Positions 1 to 7,479 of a stretch of 16,857 nucleotides of DNA are shown piece after piece (the stretch's first letter is position 1; each line of letters opens with the position of its first letter). The position numbers and the translations under genes are program-made. This DNA comes from JADJNW01 sp046314415. GTDB lineage: Bacteria > Bacteroidota > Bacteroidia > Chitinophagales > Saprospiraceae. The DNA lies in NCBI GenBank assembly GCA_046314415.1, contig JBKBWT010000115.1, forward strand, positions 1 through 16,857, read 5' to 3'. The notes below the pieces were generated by a model. The model saw only the letters and a program-made list of their open reading frames with translations, ran no database searches and was not told the origin of the DNA.

Positions 1-80
1 TGTTGCAGTTTTTGCGTCAAGCTATCTATGCCAAACTTTTTTACCACTTCATCACTCACTTCTAATTGAATCGTCACCAT
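1..80 (-). CDS. 5' end of an unknown small protein gene (partial)
   Basis: Only the first 26 codons lie in the window; the gene runs off the left edge. The ATG is at 80-78 and the product begins MVTIQLEVSDEVVKKFG, followed by IDSLTQKLQ. This short beta-strand-then-helix opening resembles small antitoxin-like or DNA-binding-associated proteins of Bacteroidota, but nothing diagnostic is visible and no function is assigned. A good sigma-type promoter sits 14 bp upstream of the ATG, which supports the start and suggests the gene is transcribed independently of the 149-aa gene upstream of it. Confidence 0.55.
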   Translation of the reverse strand, partial: MVTIQLEVSDEVVKKFGIDSLTQKLQ

Positions 81-94
81 TTTCAGTGTTTTTA

Positions 95-125
95 CAAAAA
101 TAACTTTAAAAAAACAGAAAAACAA
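95..125 (-). promoter_or_regulatory. Bacteroidota-type promoter for the partial gene at 1-80
   Basis: On the minus strand a TTG (125-123) is followed after 20 bases by TATTTTTG (102-95), an exact match to the TAnnTTTG -7 element of the Bacteroidota primary sigma factor. The start codon at 80 is 14 bases downstream, giving a very short leader. The region is A/T rich, so a chance match is possible, but the spacing is right. Confidence 0.5.
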
Positions 126-142
126 GGCAAATAACATTGCTC

Positions 143-172
143 TTTCAAATCTCACATTTCATATTTCTCACT
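143..172. repeat. Low-complexity T/C-rich repeat, copy 1
   Basis: Positions 143-167 match 4548-4572 in 24 of 25 bases. The repeat is built from words of the type ATTTCA / AATCTCA. It covers the stop codon (154-152) and the last six or so codons of the minus-strand gene at 152-601, so the C-terminus of that protein is encoded by repeat sequence. Confidence 0.6.
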
Positions 173-601
173 TAACCACTCTTTTTCTTCAAACAACGCC
201 CTCACATCCTTCACAAAGCGTTGATAATCAAAGTCAGGAATGTGCAGCTTGGGCAGATGCGTCTCCATAGCATGCAGGTAAAAGGACGCCATGAGTTGCA
301 GGACTTGTTCCTGATTATATTGTTCCACCAGATCATAAGGCAGATGCAGGCGCATGAAGATGTCGTGCTTTTTTTTGTTGTATTCCACGCGTTCCGGGTG
401 GAAGCGCACGGGCGGGCGCATAGCAACGAAGATGAAAATTATCTCCTTAACATTATCACCATAGTCAGATATCTTGATATGCTTATTGAGTTCTACTTTA
501 AAATCGAGCAAACTAATTTTATCATCCACTTCATGCCAAGCAATAGCAGTGAATTTGAAGGGCAAATAACGGGTATCAATATTATATTTTGTAATTTCCA
601 T
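152..601 (-). CDS. Hypothetical protein, 149 aa
   Basis: I do not recognise this protein with confidence. It has no signal peptide or membrane segment and looks like a soluble alpha/beta protein: N-terminal strands (KYNIDTRYLPFKF), a hydrophobic strand near residues 52-60 (VKEIIFIFVAM), and a helical C-terminal half rich in charged and aromatic residues. Size and make-up recall small single-domain immunity proteins of polymorphic toxin systems (an Imm44-like fold crossed my mind), but this is a weak impression and no toxin gene is visible nearby. The start ATG at 601-599 is the natural one. It lies 62 bp downstream of the TonB-domain gene on the same strand with no clear promoter between, so cotranscription is likely. 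Its last codons lie inside a dispersed low-complexity repeat, so the tail SEKYEM may be acquired rather than conserved. Confidence 0.75.
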   Translation of the reverse strand: MEITKYNIDTRYLPFKFTAIAWHEVDDKISLLDFKVELNKHIKISDYGDNVKEIIFIFVAMRPPVRFHPERVEYNKKKHDIFMRLHLPYDLVEQYNQEQVLQLMASFYLHAMETHLPKLHIPDFDYQRFVKDVRALFEEKEWLSEKYEM

Positions 602-663
602 TTACTCATCTATTAGGGTTGCCGGGCGACGCTAAAGATCAGCGGATGAAAAAATTCATACGT

Positions 664-1617
664 TTATTCCAGCTTGAAACGGATGGGCAAGTTGAACTGG
701 ACGCGTACGGGTCTGCCGTTTTGAGTGCCGGGACTCCAGGCAGGCATATTTTTTACAATGCGCATGCATTCGTCTTTGATGGATTGGCAAAGTCCCCGTG
801 AAATGACAATATCGGTCATACTGCCGTCTTTCTCAACGACAAAGGAGGTCACGACCATCCCTTCAATGCCCATTTCGCGGGCAATCGCCGGGTAGCGCAC
901 ATTGCGATAGACGTATTCAAGCATGGTGCGGTCGCTGCATTGCTTGCGTTTGAGCGAATCCTGAATCGTCATGCAGGTTTGCATAGTCGGCAATTGCTCT
1001 ACTTTTTTGAGTATATCACCCTCGTCGGCAAAGTCGTCCGCTCGGTATTTTTCCTGCCGGATGAGTTGGTCTTCCCGATATTCACCGGTTTCAATCAGCG
1101 TGCCTGTTGAGTCGTATTTGTGATAAACACCGTGTTGCAGGTCATTTTTATAATTATATTCCGAACGCAGCCTACCCAACGTATCCAGGTATTTCCAACT
1201 GCCTTCTCTTTTGCCATTGACGTAATTGCCGGCGTGCGAAAGCTTGCCGCTGCGGTGTTCATAATATTGCCAGAAGCCTTCTTCCTGGTTGTTTTTGTTC
1301 ATCCCCTCCTTGAATTTATTACCGTTATCGTACCAGGCAATGTGTTTGCCCGATTTGGTTCGTAAGGTTTTGTCGGTGTAGGTAATAAAATCCGTGATTT
1401 GTCCGGTCTCCGGAAAATAGATTTTGTAAATGCATGCTCCGGTAGTCGTTTGTTCCAAAGAGAAATGATAACCGGCATTCAACAGGAGCGAACCGGGTTC
1501 GACGCGGCTGCGGTATTTGTCCAGAAACACATTGGTGGGAGCCGATTTGGTACCTGGATAAACAGTGAAACAAGCGGCAAAAGACACGACAATGAACAGG
1601 TAAATGAGGGCTTTCAT
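664..1617 (-). CDS. TonB C-terminal domain lipoprotein with MORN/YwqK-like repeats
   Basis: The 317-aa product starts with a hydrophobic signal ending in a lipobox-like SFAAC (Cys16), so it is probably an envelope lipoprotein. Residues about 88-190 hold several repeats of the MORN/YwqK type (patterns such as GKHIAWYDNGNKFKEG, GFWQYYEHRSGKLSHAGNY, GKREGSWKYLDTLGRL). Residues about 237-316 form a TonB C-terminal domain (YPAIAREMGIEGMVVTSFVV followed by the NGRPVRVQFNLPIRF end). Bacteroidota encode many such proteins in which the TonB C-terminal domain is used apart from classical TonB; it probably binds an envelope partner. The classical N-terminal membrane anchor plus Pro-rich linker of TonB is absent, so a role in energising receptors is unlikely. 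Several cysteines (215, 227, 277, 284) could form disulfides. The gene is followed by the 149-aa orphan on the same strand. Confidence 0.85.
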   Translation of the reverse strand: MKALIYLFIVVSFAACFTVYPGTKSAPTNVFLDKYRSRVEPGSLLLNAGYHFSLEQTTTGACIYKIYFPETGQITDFITYTDKTLRTKSGKHIAWYDNGNKFKEGMNKNNQEEGFWQYYEHRSGKLSHAGNYVNGKREGSWKYLDTLGRLRSEYNYKNDLQHGVYHKYDSTGTLIETGEYREDQLIRQEKYRADDFADEGDILKKVEQLPTMQTCMTIQDSLKRKQCSDRTMLEYVYRNVRYPAIAREMGIEGMVVTSFVVEKDGSMTDIVISRGLCQSIKDECMRIVKNMPAWSPGTQNGRPVRVQFNLPIRFKLE

Positions 1618-1752
1618 TTGTTGAGATGAAGTTTAGTAAAATATTAAAAATTTTCAGGGCGAAAAATAAATGTTATTAGATTAAATTGCAATGATTGAAT
1701 AAAACATTAACATTTTGAGCATTCGCTACAAAATTTTAGGAAAAATCCGCCG

Positions 1753-3081
1753 TCAGGTAAATAAAAAATATAATAATAGCACAGTTGCCAGTGCCGTCAG
1801 CCCCTGCAAGCCGGTCATCAGAGTGTACGTGCGGTAAGCGTCGCGTACCGACAAGCCGCTGAATTGCGTGACCACCCAGAAATAGCTGTCGTTGGCGTGC
1901 GACACGGTCATGGCACCGGCACCAACGGCGAGTACCGTGAGTACGATTTCTATTGGCGTATCAAATCCCAGTGCGGGTAGCAAAGGGGCAAGCATAGAGG
2001 AGGTGATGACCAGCGCTGAGGTGGAAGAACCCTGCATAGTCTTGAAAAGGGCGGCAATGCCAAAGGCGACCAGCAGTAGTACGCTCCCCGACGCGAAGCC
2101 ACTTTGGGCAATACTTTGGACGCTTTCGGCTAGGGGCGTGGCTTTGAGTACTGCGCCAAACGCTCCGCCTGCGCCGGTGATGATGAGAATGGGACCCGAA
2201 AGGGCAATGCCCTCCGTAATCCATTGGCTTTTTCCTGATCCTGATAATCCCCAAAATGCCAGTCCGGTGCCGATGGCAAGCGCAATCAAAGGCTGCCCGA
2301 TGAAGCGCAACAGATTGGATACAGTGCCTTCCCATTGTACAATTTGGATCAGCGAAGCCAAACCAATGAGTACAACTGGCAAAATAATCGGTAGCAAGGA
2401 ACGCCAGAGCGGAGGCAGCACGGTATCAGCCGTTGTGGGTAGGGCAGGCGTTTCGATGTGGATGTGGCGTCCGCGCGCTTTTGCCCAGAAGTAGGCAACC
2501 AAAACCACCGGAATACTCACGACCAAGCCTAACAACATTACCAACCCAATGTAGTCGGAGGCGCCCAGGTTGCCCGCAGCCGCGATGGGTCCGGGCGTAG
2601 GCGGCACCAGCGTATGCGTGGTGTATAGCCCCGAGGCGAGCGCAAGCGTGAGTGAAGCTTTGGAAGCATTGGATTTCAAGGCGAGGGCATGATTCAAACC
2701 CGATAAAATAATAAAGCCGCTGTCACAGAAAACGGGTACACCCACTAAGGTGCCGATCAAACTCATACCCAGCGTGGGACGATTTTTGCCTAAACCCTGT
2801 AAAACGGCATCCGCCAGCCGCAGTGCTGCGCCTGATTTTTCAAGAGCGACGCCCAAAATGCTGCCCAGCACCACCACCAACCCGATGTAACCGATCAGAT
2901 CGCCAAAACCTTTTTGCAAAGTCTCCAAAATTTTGAGCAAAGGCATACTTGTGGCAATGCCTACGACCAAGCTGGCAAAGAGCAATAAAATAAAAGGATG
3001 CACTTTGAAGCGACTTGACGCAACAATTAAGCCGATGATGACAAGGCTGATAATTCCAAACAAATAAAGGCTGGCTGACAT
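1753..3081 (-). CDS. gntP: GntP-family gluconate-type proton symporter
   Basis: The 442-aa product is a polytopic inner-membrane permease of about 12 or more hydrophobic segments from residue 3 to the last residue. It shows hallmark GntP-family stretches: PVFCDSGFIILSGLNHAL, LVPPTPGPIAAAGNLGAS, LFKTMQGSSTSALVITSS and MTVSHANDSYFWVVTQFSG near the C-terminus. Family members import gluconate or related sugar acids (or D-serine in the DsdX branch) with protons. Length matches the family. No kinase or dehydratase for gluconate is adjacent, so the substrate cannot be fixed from context. The gene is divergent from a secreted serine hydrolase with 112 bp between the two starts. I could not find a clean TAnnTTTG element for it. 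The 135 bp between it and the next minus-strand gene (1618-1752) is AT-rich and holds no feature I can support. Confidence 0.93.
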   Translation of the reverse strand: MSASLYLFGIISLVIIGLIVASSRFKVHPFILLLFASLVVGIATSMPLLKILETLQKGFGDLIGYIGLVVVLGSILGVALEKSGAALRLADAVLQGLGKNRPTLGMSLIGTLVGVPVFCDSGFIILSGLNHALALKSNASKASLTLALASGLYTTHTLVPPTPGPIAAAGNLGASDYIGLVMLLGLVVSIPVVLVAYFWAKARGRHIHIETPALPTTADTVLPPLWRSLLPIILPVVLIGLASLIQIVQWEGTVSNLLRFIGQPLIALAIGTGLAFWGLSGSGKSQWITEGIALSGPILIITGAGGAFGAVLKATPLAESVQSIAQSGFASGSVLLLVAFGIAALFKTMQGSSTSALVITSSMLAPLLPALGFDTPIEIVLTVLAVGAGAMTVSHANDSYFWVVTQFSGLSVRDAYRTYTLMTGLQGLTALATVLLLYFLFT

Positions 3082-3193
3082 AATGCGATGGGTGGTTTTA
3101 GGTGTAATTAGTTTCGGTTCAATTTTAAGAAAAATTAAATAGAACTGTGCCTAAAAATTGTATTTTGGCTGGCAAATCTGAATCCGCTTGTTT

Positions 3194-4483
3194 ATGAAAA
3201 ACTTTTTACTAGCGCTAAGCTTACTGTTGGTCGTACCTTTATTTGCCCAGACGAAATCCCTTAAAAAATCGCCGCCGCTGAGCGAAGCGACGCCTGAAAG
3301 TGTGGGCATTTCGTCGGAACGGCTCGCCCGAATTGACCGCATGTGTGAGGAAGCGATTCAAAACGGCGAAGTGCCGGGCATTGTAGCATTGGTGGCGCGC
3401 AACGGCAAAATTGTGTATCACAAGGCTTTTGGAATGGCGGATAATACGGCAAATCGACCATTGAAGCGCGACGATATTTTCCGCATTGCTTCACAAAGTA
3501 AAGCCATTACTGCTACTGCGGTGATGATGCTCTGGGAAGAAGGTAAATTCCAACTTGATGACCCTATTTCCAAGTATATCCCGGAGTTTAAAAATCCGCA
3601 GGTATTGAAGACTTTTCGCTATCAGGATACTACTTACACCACCGAACCCGCCAAAAGTGAAATCACTATTCGGCACTTGCTTACGCATACTTCGGGTATT
3701 GGCTACGGCGTGATTGATGGCGATGAACGTTTTAAGATGTTGTATAAAAAAGCAGGTATTACGGATTTATTTACTACTGAAAATACTAGTATTGAGGAGA
3801 GTGTAAAGAAACTGGCGAAATTGCCGTTGCACCATCATCCTGGCGAGGCGTACACGTATAGTGAGGGCTTGGATGTGTTGGGATACTTGGTAGAAATTTT
3901 GTCGGGAATGTCATTTGCGGATTTTTTACAAAAGCGACTTTTTCAGCCGCTGGGGATGAACGATACCTATTTTTATTTACCGACAGAGAAAGCCAATCGA
4001 CTGGTCGCTGTGCAGCGCCCGGAAAATGGCAAATGGGTACGCTTTCCGGTGACTTTTTATGACACCGATTATCCCATCAAAGGCGCAAAACGCTTCTATT
4101 CCGGTGGTGCGGGCTTGTCGAGTACGGCGAAGGATTACGCTACTTTCCTGCAAATGTATTTGAACGGCGGCGAATTGAATGGCATCCGAATTTTAAGTCG
4201 GACGACTGTAGAAAGCATGATGCAAAGTCAGATCGGTGATTTATTCCCGGACAAGGGGCGGCATTATGGTCTCGCTTTTGGTATCACTAATGAACGGGGA
4301 CAAGCCACTGGCGGCAGGGGTAGTGTGGGTACGTTTGATTGGGGAGGTTATTTTAATACTCAGTATTTTGCTGACCCGAAGGAAAAGCTAATCGGAATTA
4401 TTATGAAACAAACACAGGCGACAACTTCGGATAACACCGCGTGGAGATTTCATTTGTTGGTGGGGCAAAGTGTGGATGATTAG
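3194..4483 (+). CDS. Secreted serine hydrolase, class C beta-lactamase family
   Basis: The 429-aa product has an N-terminal signal peptide (MKNFLLALSLLLVVPLFAQ) and a beta-lactamase-like serine hydrolase domain (Pfam Beta-lactamase, PF00144) from about residue 35 to the end. The nucleophile motif SxxK is S100-Q-S-K103 within FRIASQSKAIT. The second motif region is Y222-S-E224 in YTYSEGLDVLGYLVE, where many relatives have YxN. The third-motif region is FDWGG around W383. Such proteins act as esterases, D-aminopeptidases or penicillin-binding-like enzymes in the periplasm or outside; true beta-lactamase activity is not implied. ATG at 3194 was chosen over a TTG two codons earlier because it begins the signal peptide directly. 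The gene converges with the porin gene downstream. Confidence 0.92.
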   Translation: MKNFLLALSLLLVVPLFAQTKSLKKSPPLSEATPESVGISSERLARIDRMCEEAIQNGEVPGIVALVARNGKIVYHKAFGMADNTANRPLKRDDIFRIASQSKAITATAVMMLWEEGKFQLDDPISKYIPEFKNPQVLKTFRYQDTTYTTEPAKSEITIRHLLTHTSGIGYGVIDGDERFKMLYKKAGITDLFTTENTSIEESVKKLAKLPLHHHPGEAYTYSEGLDVLGYLVEILSGMSFADFLQKRLFQPLGMNDTYFYLPTEKANRLVAVQRPENGKWVRFPVTFYDTDYPIKGAKRFYSGGAGLSSTAKDYATFLQMYLNGGELNGIRILSRTTVESMMQSQIGDLFPDKGRHYGLAFGITNERGQATGGRGSVGTFDWGGYFNTQYFADPKEKLIGIIMKQTQATTSDNTAWRFHLLVGQSVDD

Positions 4484-4534
4484 TAATTGGTATTTGGTAC
4501 TGGGTAATTGGTACTGGGTAATTGGTATTGGTTG
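4484..4534. repeat. Short tandem repeat (14-bp unit)
   Basis: Right after the serine hydrolase stop lie degenerate copies of TGGGTAATTGGTAC; 4501-4514 and 4515-4528 differ at only the last base, and a partial variant precedes them. It sits between convergent genes and has no hairpin typical of a terminator. Confidence 0.75.
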
Positions 4535-4540
4535 TTTTAT

Positions 4541-4577
4541 TTTCTCATTTCAAATCTCATATTTCATATTTCACATT
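4541..4577. repeat. Low-complexity T/C-rich repeat, copy 2
   Basis: Positions 4548-4572 match 143-167 in 24 of 25 bases. The repeat lies immediately downstream of the porin stop codon (4584-4582, read on the minus strand). Like copy 1 it marks the 3' end of a minus-strand gene. Confidence 0.6.
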
Positions 4578-4581
4578 GGTA

Positions 4582-6543
4582 CTAATCCACCAATCGCCAT
4601 TTTATACCGATGCGGATAGCGGCGTCCACGTTGGGGTAGTAGGGAGTCTGGTAAAAGAAGCCCCAATCTTCGGGGCGGAAAACGCTGGTGAGATTTTCCC
4701 ATTTTACAAAACCGCGGAAACGGGTGATTTGCATACTAAAAAAGCCATCTACGGCGGGGTAGAATTTGACAAGGCGATTGTTTTGTAGCTGAAATTGTCC
4801 GGTGATGGGGTTATAATATTCAGCATAATAAGCATCATTATATCGCACATCAAAACCCACTCTTACATCCAATACGCGAAACCATTTACCGGCATAATAG
4901 AGGCTATGTTTGCCAAAAATTTGCGGCAAGCGAATAAAATCCTCCGAAGTTTGTTGGATAGCAATAAGATTATCCAAGTGGAATTTCCAAAATCGGAAGT
5001 CTTTTTGCGCAATCAATTGTAAAATGCTGATCGGTGTGCTGGTTTGCTGGGCTATGCCGGTAGTATCAAAGTAAATAAAGTTATTTAGTAAATTATATCT
5101 GGCTGTAATATTAACATTCAGTTTTGGAATGGTATAAGTGCCGCCGATGGTTGTGGATAGGGTTTGACTGAAATCATTGTTCCACAAAGGGCGCTGCGAT
5201 ACATAAAAACGATGCTGAATGAGGGTAGGGGAGTAAAGCTGACTTATAAATTCGGCGCGCAACTGACCCAACTTGCCCAAATCGATCAACAAATTGCCGT
5301 TCACCCGATAATCACCAACCGCTCCGAGCAAGCCCAGGTGGGCGTAACTTTCGAGCCGCAGCCGCTGCCCAAGGCTGATATTCCACTTACCCGTCAGGAA
5401 AAGGTTGTTAATGGTAGAATCGCTTGGTTCCTGTTGCAGAATATTAATATTATGTAATAAGCCGACTTCGAGTAAATCTTGCTCACTGCGTGGCTCATTT
5501 TCTCTGCCTTTACGCAGTTTGAAAGTACTCAGGCGAAAGCTGTTCTCTACTTTTTGATAGCGAATGAAATGGCGAATGCCCCGGTCGTCGGCACGGAAGG
5601 TCGGAAAAAGATTGAAAAATGCAGTGTCGGCACGAACATTATCATTAAAAAACTTATACGTATAATCACCAATGATAAACTGATGCGAAACCGTATAAGC
5701 ACGCGTGAAGCCCTTGAGCGAATCGGGTCTGCCGCCTAATTGATAAAAATGCGTGTAAGCCAACTCCCGAAAAGAATAGCGGGATTGGGCATTTTCCATA
5801 AAAACCTGCGCCGAAGGCGGTCCTGAAAATGTGCCGTCGGTGGAAGGTTCAACGCGCACGCCGCCATTGTCTTCCTGCTCTACGGTATTCCCTGCTGCGG
5901 CGATAAACCCTTGATAACGAGTGGATTTGCCTTTAATCCAAAGCCCAACATTGACCGCAGTATTACGCGTATTTTGATTGGGAAATTGATTTTGCTGCCC
6001 GATGTAACTGATGCGCTTGTAATCTAAACTAAAATTGACGCCTTTGGCAAAATTGCGACTGAACTGCGCTGTGAGATAGCTATCTGCCTGCTCGGAACCT
6101 ACCATGAACGACAGATTGGTAAATGCTTTTTGAATGCGATAAAAAGGCGTCATGGTCACCGGCGTCAGGTACAGGTCGAATTGGTGCAAACCCACGTCAA
6201 ACCCGCGGCGCCATTGGGGTTCAAATACAAGCGGACGATGCGCGCTGCCTAAAATCCCCAAATTGGCGTAATCCAAATCGCGCTGGCGCACCGGATCATA
6301 TTGTTGAAAATTTCGAAGTGTCGTATCTGCAAACGGAAATTCCCGGTAGGGATTGTCAGCATAAAAATAAAAAACGCCTACAGTGTCCGGGGTTTCATCA
6401 ATGGGCTGCTGCGGCTGAATGGAATCGTTAATCGGTGCGGGACCATCGGGCGGAGGCAAGCCTCGCCGTGGGGTCTGGGCATTCGTATGCCAAGCCACCA
6501 ATATTAAAATTCCGGTAATTAACAGCCGAGCGAGGTTTTTCAT
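4582..6543 (-). CDS. Putative outer-membrane porin (Bacteroidota 'putative porin' family)
   Basis: The 653-aa product has a signal peptide (about residues 1-22, ending HTNA before QTPRR), a Pro-rich linker (residues 24-55), and then a long series of alternating amphipathic strands typical of a beta-barrel, for example the stretch containing YLTAQFSRNFAKGVNFSLDY and the closing strands up to the C-terminal WRLVD. The overall look and length fit the Bacteroidota-specific putative porin family (Pfam Porin_10 type), which lacks the TonB plug of SusC-type receptors. It probably forms an outer-membrane channel or binding barrel of unknown substrate. It follows fabI by 45 bp on the same strand, so both are likely in one transcript; the spacer forms a hairpin that includes an AGGAGG 12 bases before the ATG. 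Confidence 0.85.
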   Translation of the reverse strand: MKNLARLLITGILILVAWHTNAQTPRRGLPPPDGPAPINDSIQPQQPIDETPDTVGVFYFYADNPYREFPFADTTLRNFQQYDPVRQRDLDYANLGILGSAHRPLVFEPQWRRGFDVGLHQFDLYLTPVTMTPFYRIQKAFTNLSFMVGSEQADSYLTAQFSRNFAKGVNFSLDYKRISYIGQQNQFPNQNTRNTAVNVGLWIKGKSTRYQGFIAAAGNTVEQEDNGGVRVEPSTDGTFSGPPSAQVFMENAQSRYSFRELAYTHFYQLGGRPDSLKGFTRAYTVSHQFIIGDYTYKFFNDNVRADTAFFNLFPTFRADDRGIRHFIRYQKVENSFRLSTFKLRKGRENEPRSEQDLLEVGLLHNINILQQEPSDSTINNLFLTGKWNISLGQRLRLESYAHLGLLGAVGDYRVNGNLLIDLGKLGQLRAEFISQLYSPTLIQHRFYVSQRPLWNNDFSQTLSTTIGGTYTIPKLNVNITARYNLLNNFIYFDTTGIAQQTSTPISILQLIAQKDFRFWKFHLDNLIAIQQTSEDFIRLPQIFGKHSLYYAGKWFRVLDVRVGFDVRYNDAYYAEYYNPITGQFQLQNNRLVKFYPAVDGFFSMQITRFRGFVKWENLTSVFRPEDWGFFYQTPYYPNVDAAIRIGIKWRLVD

Positions 6544-6553
6544 AGATTACAGT

Positions 6554-6583
6554 AACCTCCTGACCTTTAAAACGCAGGAGGTT
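6554..6583 (-). promoter_or_regulatory. Intergenic hairpin enclosing a Shine-Dalgarno-like AGGAGG
   Basis: AACCTCCTG (6554-6562) and CAGGAGGTT (6575-6583) form a perfect 9-bp stem with a 12-base loop. On the transcript (minus strand) the second arm carries AGGAGG, 12 bases upstream of the porin ATG at 6543, so folding would hide it. There is no U-tract, which argues against a simple intrinsic terminator. The role is inferred: mRNA processing or stability, weak attenuation, or control of porin translation. Confidence 0.5.
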
Positions 6584-6588
6584 GGTGT

Positions 6589-7392
6589 TTACAGATTCAA
6601 CGCTGCCGGATTCATGCCCATTGTTGAGAAGCCGCCGTCGTGGAATAAATTTTGCATGGTCACCGAGCGGGTCAGGTCGGAAAATAGCATCACGCAATAG
6701 TCCGCGCACGCTTCTGCCGAGGCATTGCCCAGAGGCGACATTTTATCAGCGTAATTAAAAAATTCAGTAAAGCCCTTCACACCGCTACCGGCAGTAGTCA
6801 TCGTCGGTGATTGAGAAATGGTATTGACCCGGACTTTATCGCGTGTACCAAAATGATAGCCGAAACTCCGCGCAAAGGATTCCAACAAAGCTTTGGATTC
6901 TGCCATTTCATTGTAATCCGGGAAAACGCGCTGCGCTGCAATGTAGGTCAAGGCTAGAATCGAGCCACCCTGGTTCATTGCTTCCATTTTCCACAGCGTT
7001 TGCATCATTTTATGAAAGGAAATCGCCGATATATCAAAAGTTTTTTGCATCCATTCGTAATTCAGGTCGGTGTACTCACGTCCTTTGCGTACATTGAGCG
7101 ACATACCGATGGAGTGCAACACAAAATCGAGCTTACCGCCCAGGGCATCCTGCGATTTTTGAAACAAATTTTGTAAATCTTCCAATGAAGTGGCATCCGC
7201 CGGAATGATTTCCGCGTTCAATTTTTCGCCCAGTTTGTTGATTTCGCCGAAGCGCATTGCCACCGGCGCATTGGTTAAGGTAATGCGGGCACCTTCTTCC
7301 ACTACTCGTTCTGCTACTTTCCACGCAATTGATTTTTCGTCCAAAGCGCCAAAGACGACGCCTCGCTTGCCTTGTAGTAAATTATTTGCCAT
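6589..7392 (-). CDS. fabI: Enoyl-[acyl-carrier-protein] reductase (NADH), FabI
   Basis: The 267-aa product is a short-chain dehydrogenase-fold enzyme catalysing the last reduction of each fatty acid elongation cycle in the cytoplasm. The FabI signature is intact: Y150, Y160 and K167 in the pattern Y-x9-Y-x6-K (TYIAAQRVFPDYNEMAESKA), the same 10 and 7 residue spacings as Y146/Y156/K163 in the E. coli enzyme. The N-terminal GKRGVVFGALDEKSIAW is the FabI version of the dinucleotide-binding loop, and LHSIGMS follows. ATG at 7392 was chosen: it starts MANNLLQGKRG at the usual FabI N-terminus, whereas the longer reading frame to 7461 adds residues encoded by the low-complexity intergenic repeat. 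The gene lies between recN and the porin on the same strand. Confidence 0.97.
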   Translation of the reverse strand: MANNLLQGKRGVVFGALDEKSIAWKVAERVVEEGARITLTNAPVAMRFGEINKLGEKLNAEIIPADATSLEDLQNLFQKSQDALGGKLDFVLHSIGMSLNVRKGREYTDLNYEWMQKTFDISAISFHKMMQTLWKMEAMNQGGSILALTYIAAQRVFPDYNEMAESKALLESFARSFGYHFGTRDKVRVNTISQSPTMTTAGSGVKGFTEFFNYADKMSPLGNASAEACADYCVMLFSDLTRSVTMQNLFHDGGFSTMGMNPAALNL

Positions 7393-7409
7393 TTTTTCAA
7401 GTTTATAAT

Positions 7410-7458
7410 TTGGAGGTTGGAAAGTTCGGAGGTTTATAACTTTAGAACTTCCCAACAC
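7410..7458 (-). repeat. Imperfect inverted repeat in the recN-fabI spacer
   Basis: TTGGAAAGTTC (7417-7427) pairs with GAACTTCCCAA (7445-7455) with one mismatch, and pairing can extend outward through TTTGG/CCAAA. The spacer is built from similar words (GGAGGTT, GTTTATAA repeated at 7401 and 7432), so it also looks like a degenerate low-complexity repeat. It would lie in the leader of fabI or in the recN-fabI linker; no U-tract is visible. Confidence 0.5.
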
Positions 7459-7466
7459 CAAACTTC

Positions 7467-7474
7467 CAAACGTA
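7467..7474 (-). promoter_or_regulatory. Possible -7 element upstream of fabI
   Basis: TACGTTTG on the minus strand matches TAnnTTTG exactly, 74 bases upstream of the fabI ATG and just 5 bp beyond the recN stop codon. No TTG is found at the expected spacing, so this is a weak candidate; read-through from recN is equally possible. Confidence 0.3.
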
Positions 7475-7479
7475 AGGTT

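Noticed and set aside
664..1617. Classical TonB energy-transducing protein
   Set aside because: It has a TonB C-terminal domain but no ExbB/ExbD neighbours, a lipobox in place of a transmembrane anchor, and no Pro-rich spanning linker.
1892..2494. A 200-codon open frame on the plus strand antisense to the GntP permease
   Set aside because: It is a complement shadow of a hydrophobic protein, with no domain and no promoter.
3158..3170. Promoter TTGTATTTTGGC before the serine hydrolase
   Set aside because: It does not fit TAnnTTTG in register and has no TTG at the right distance.
7393..7461. An N-terminal extension of FabI by 23 residues
   Set aside because: The extension is encoded by low-complexity intergenic repeat; the usual FabI N-terminus begins at the ATG at 7392.
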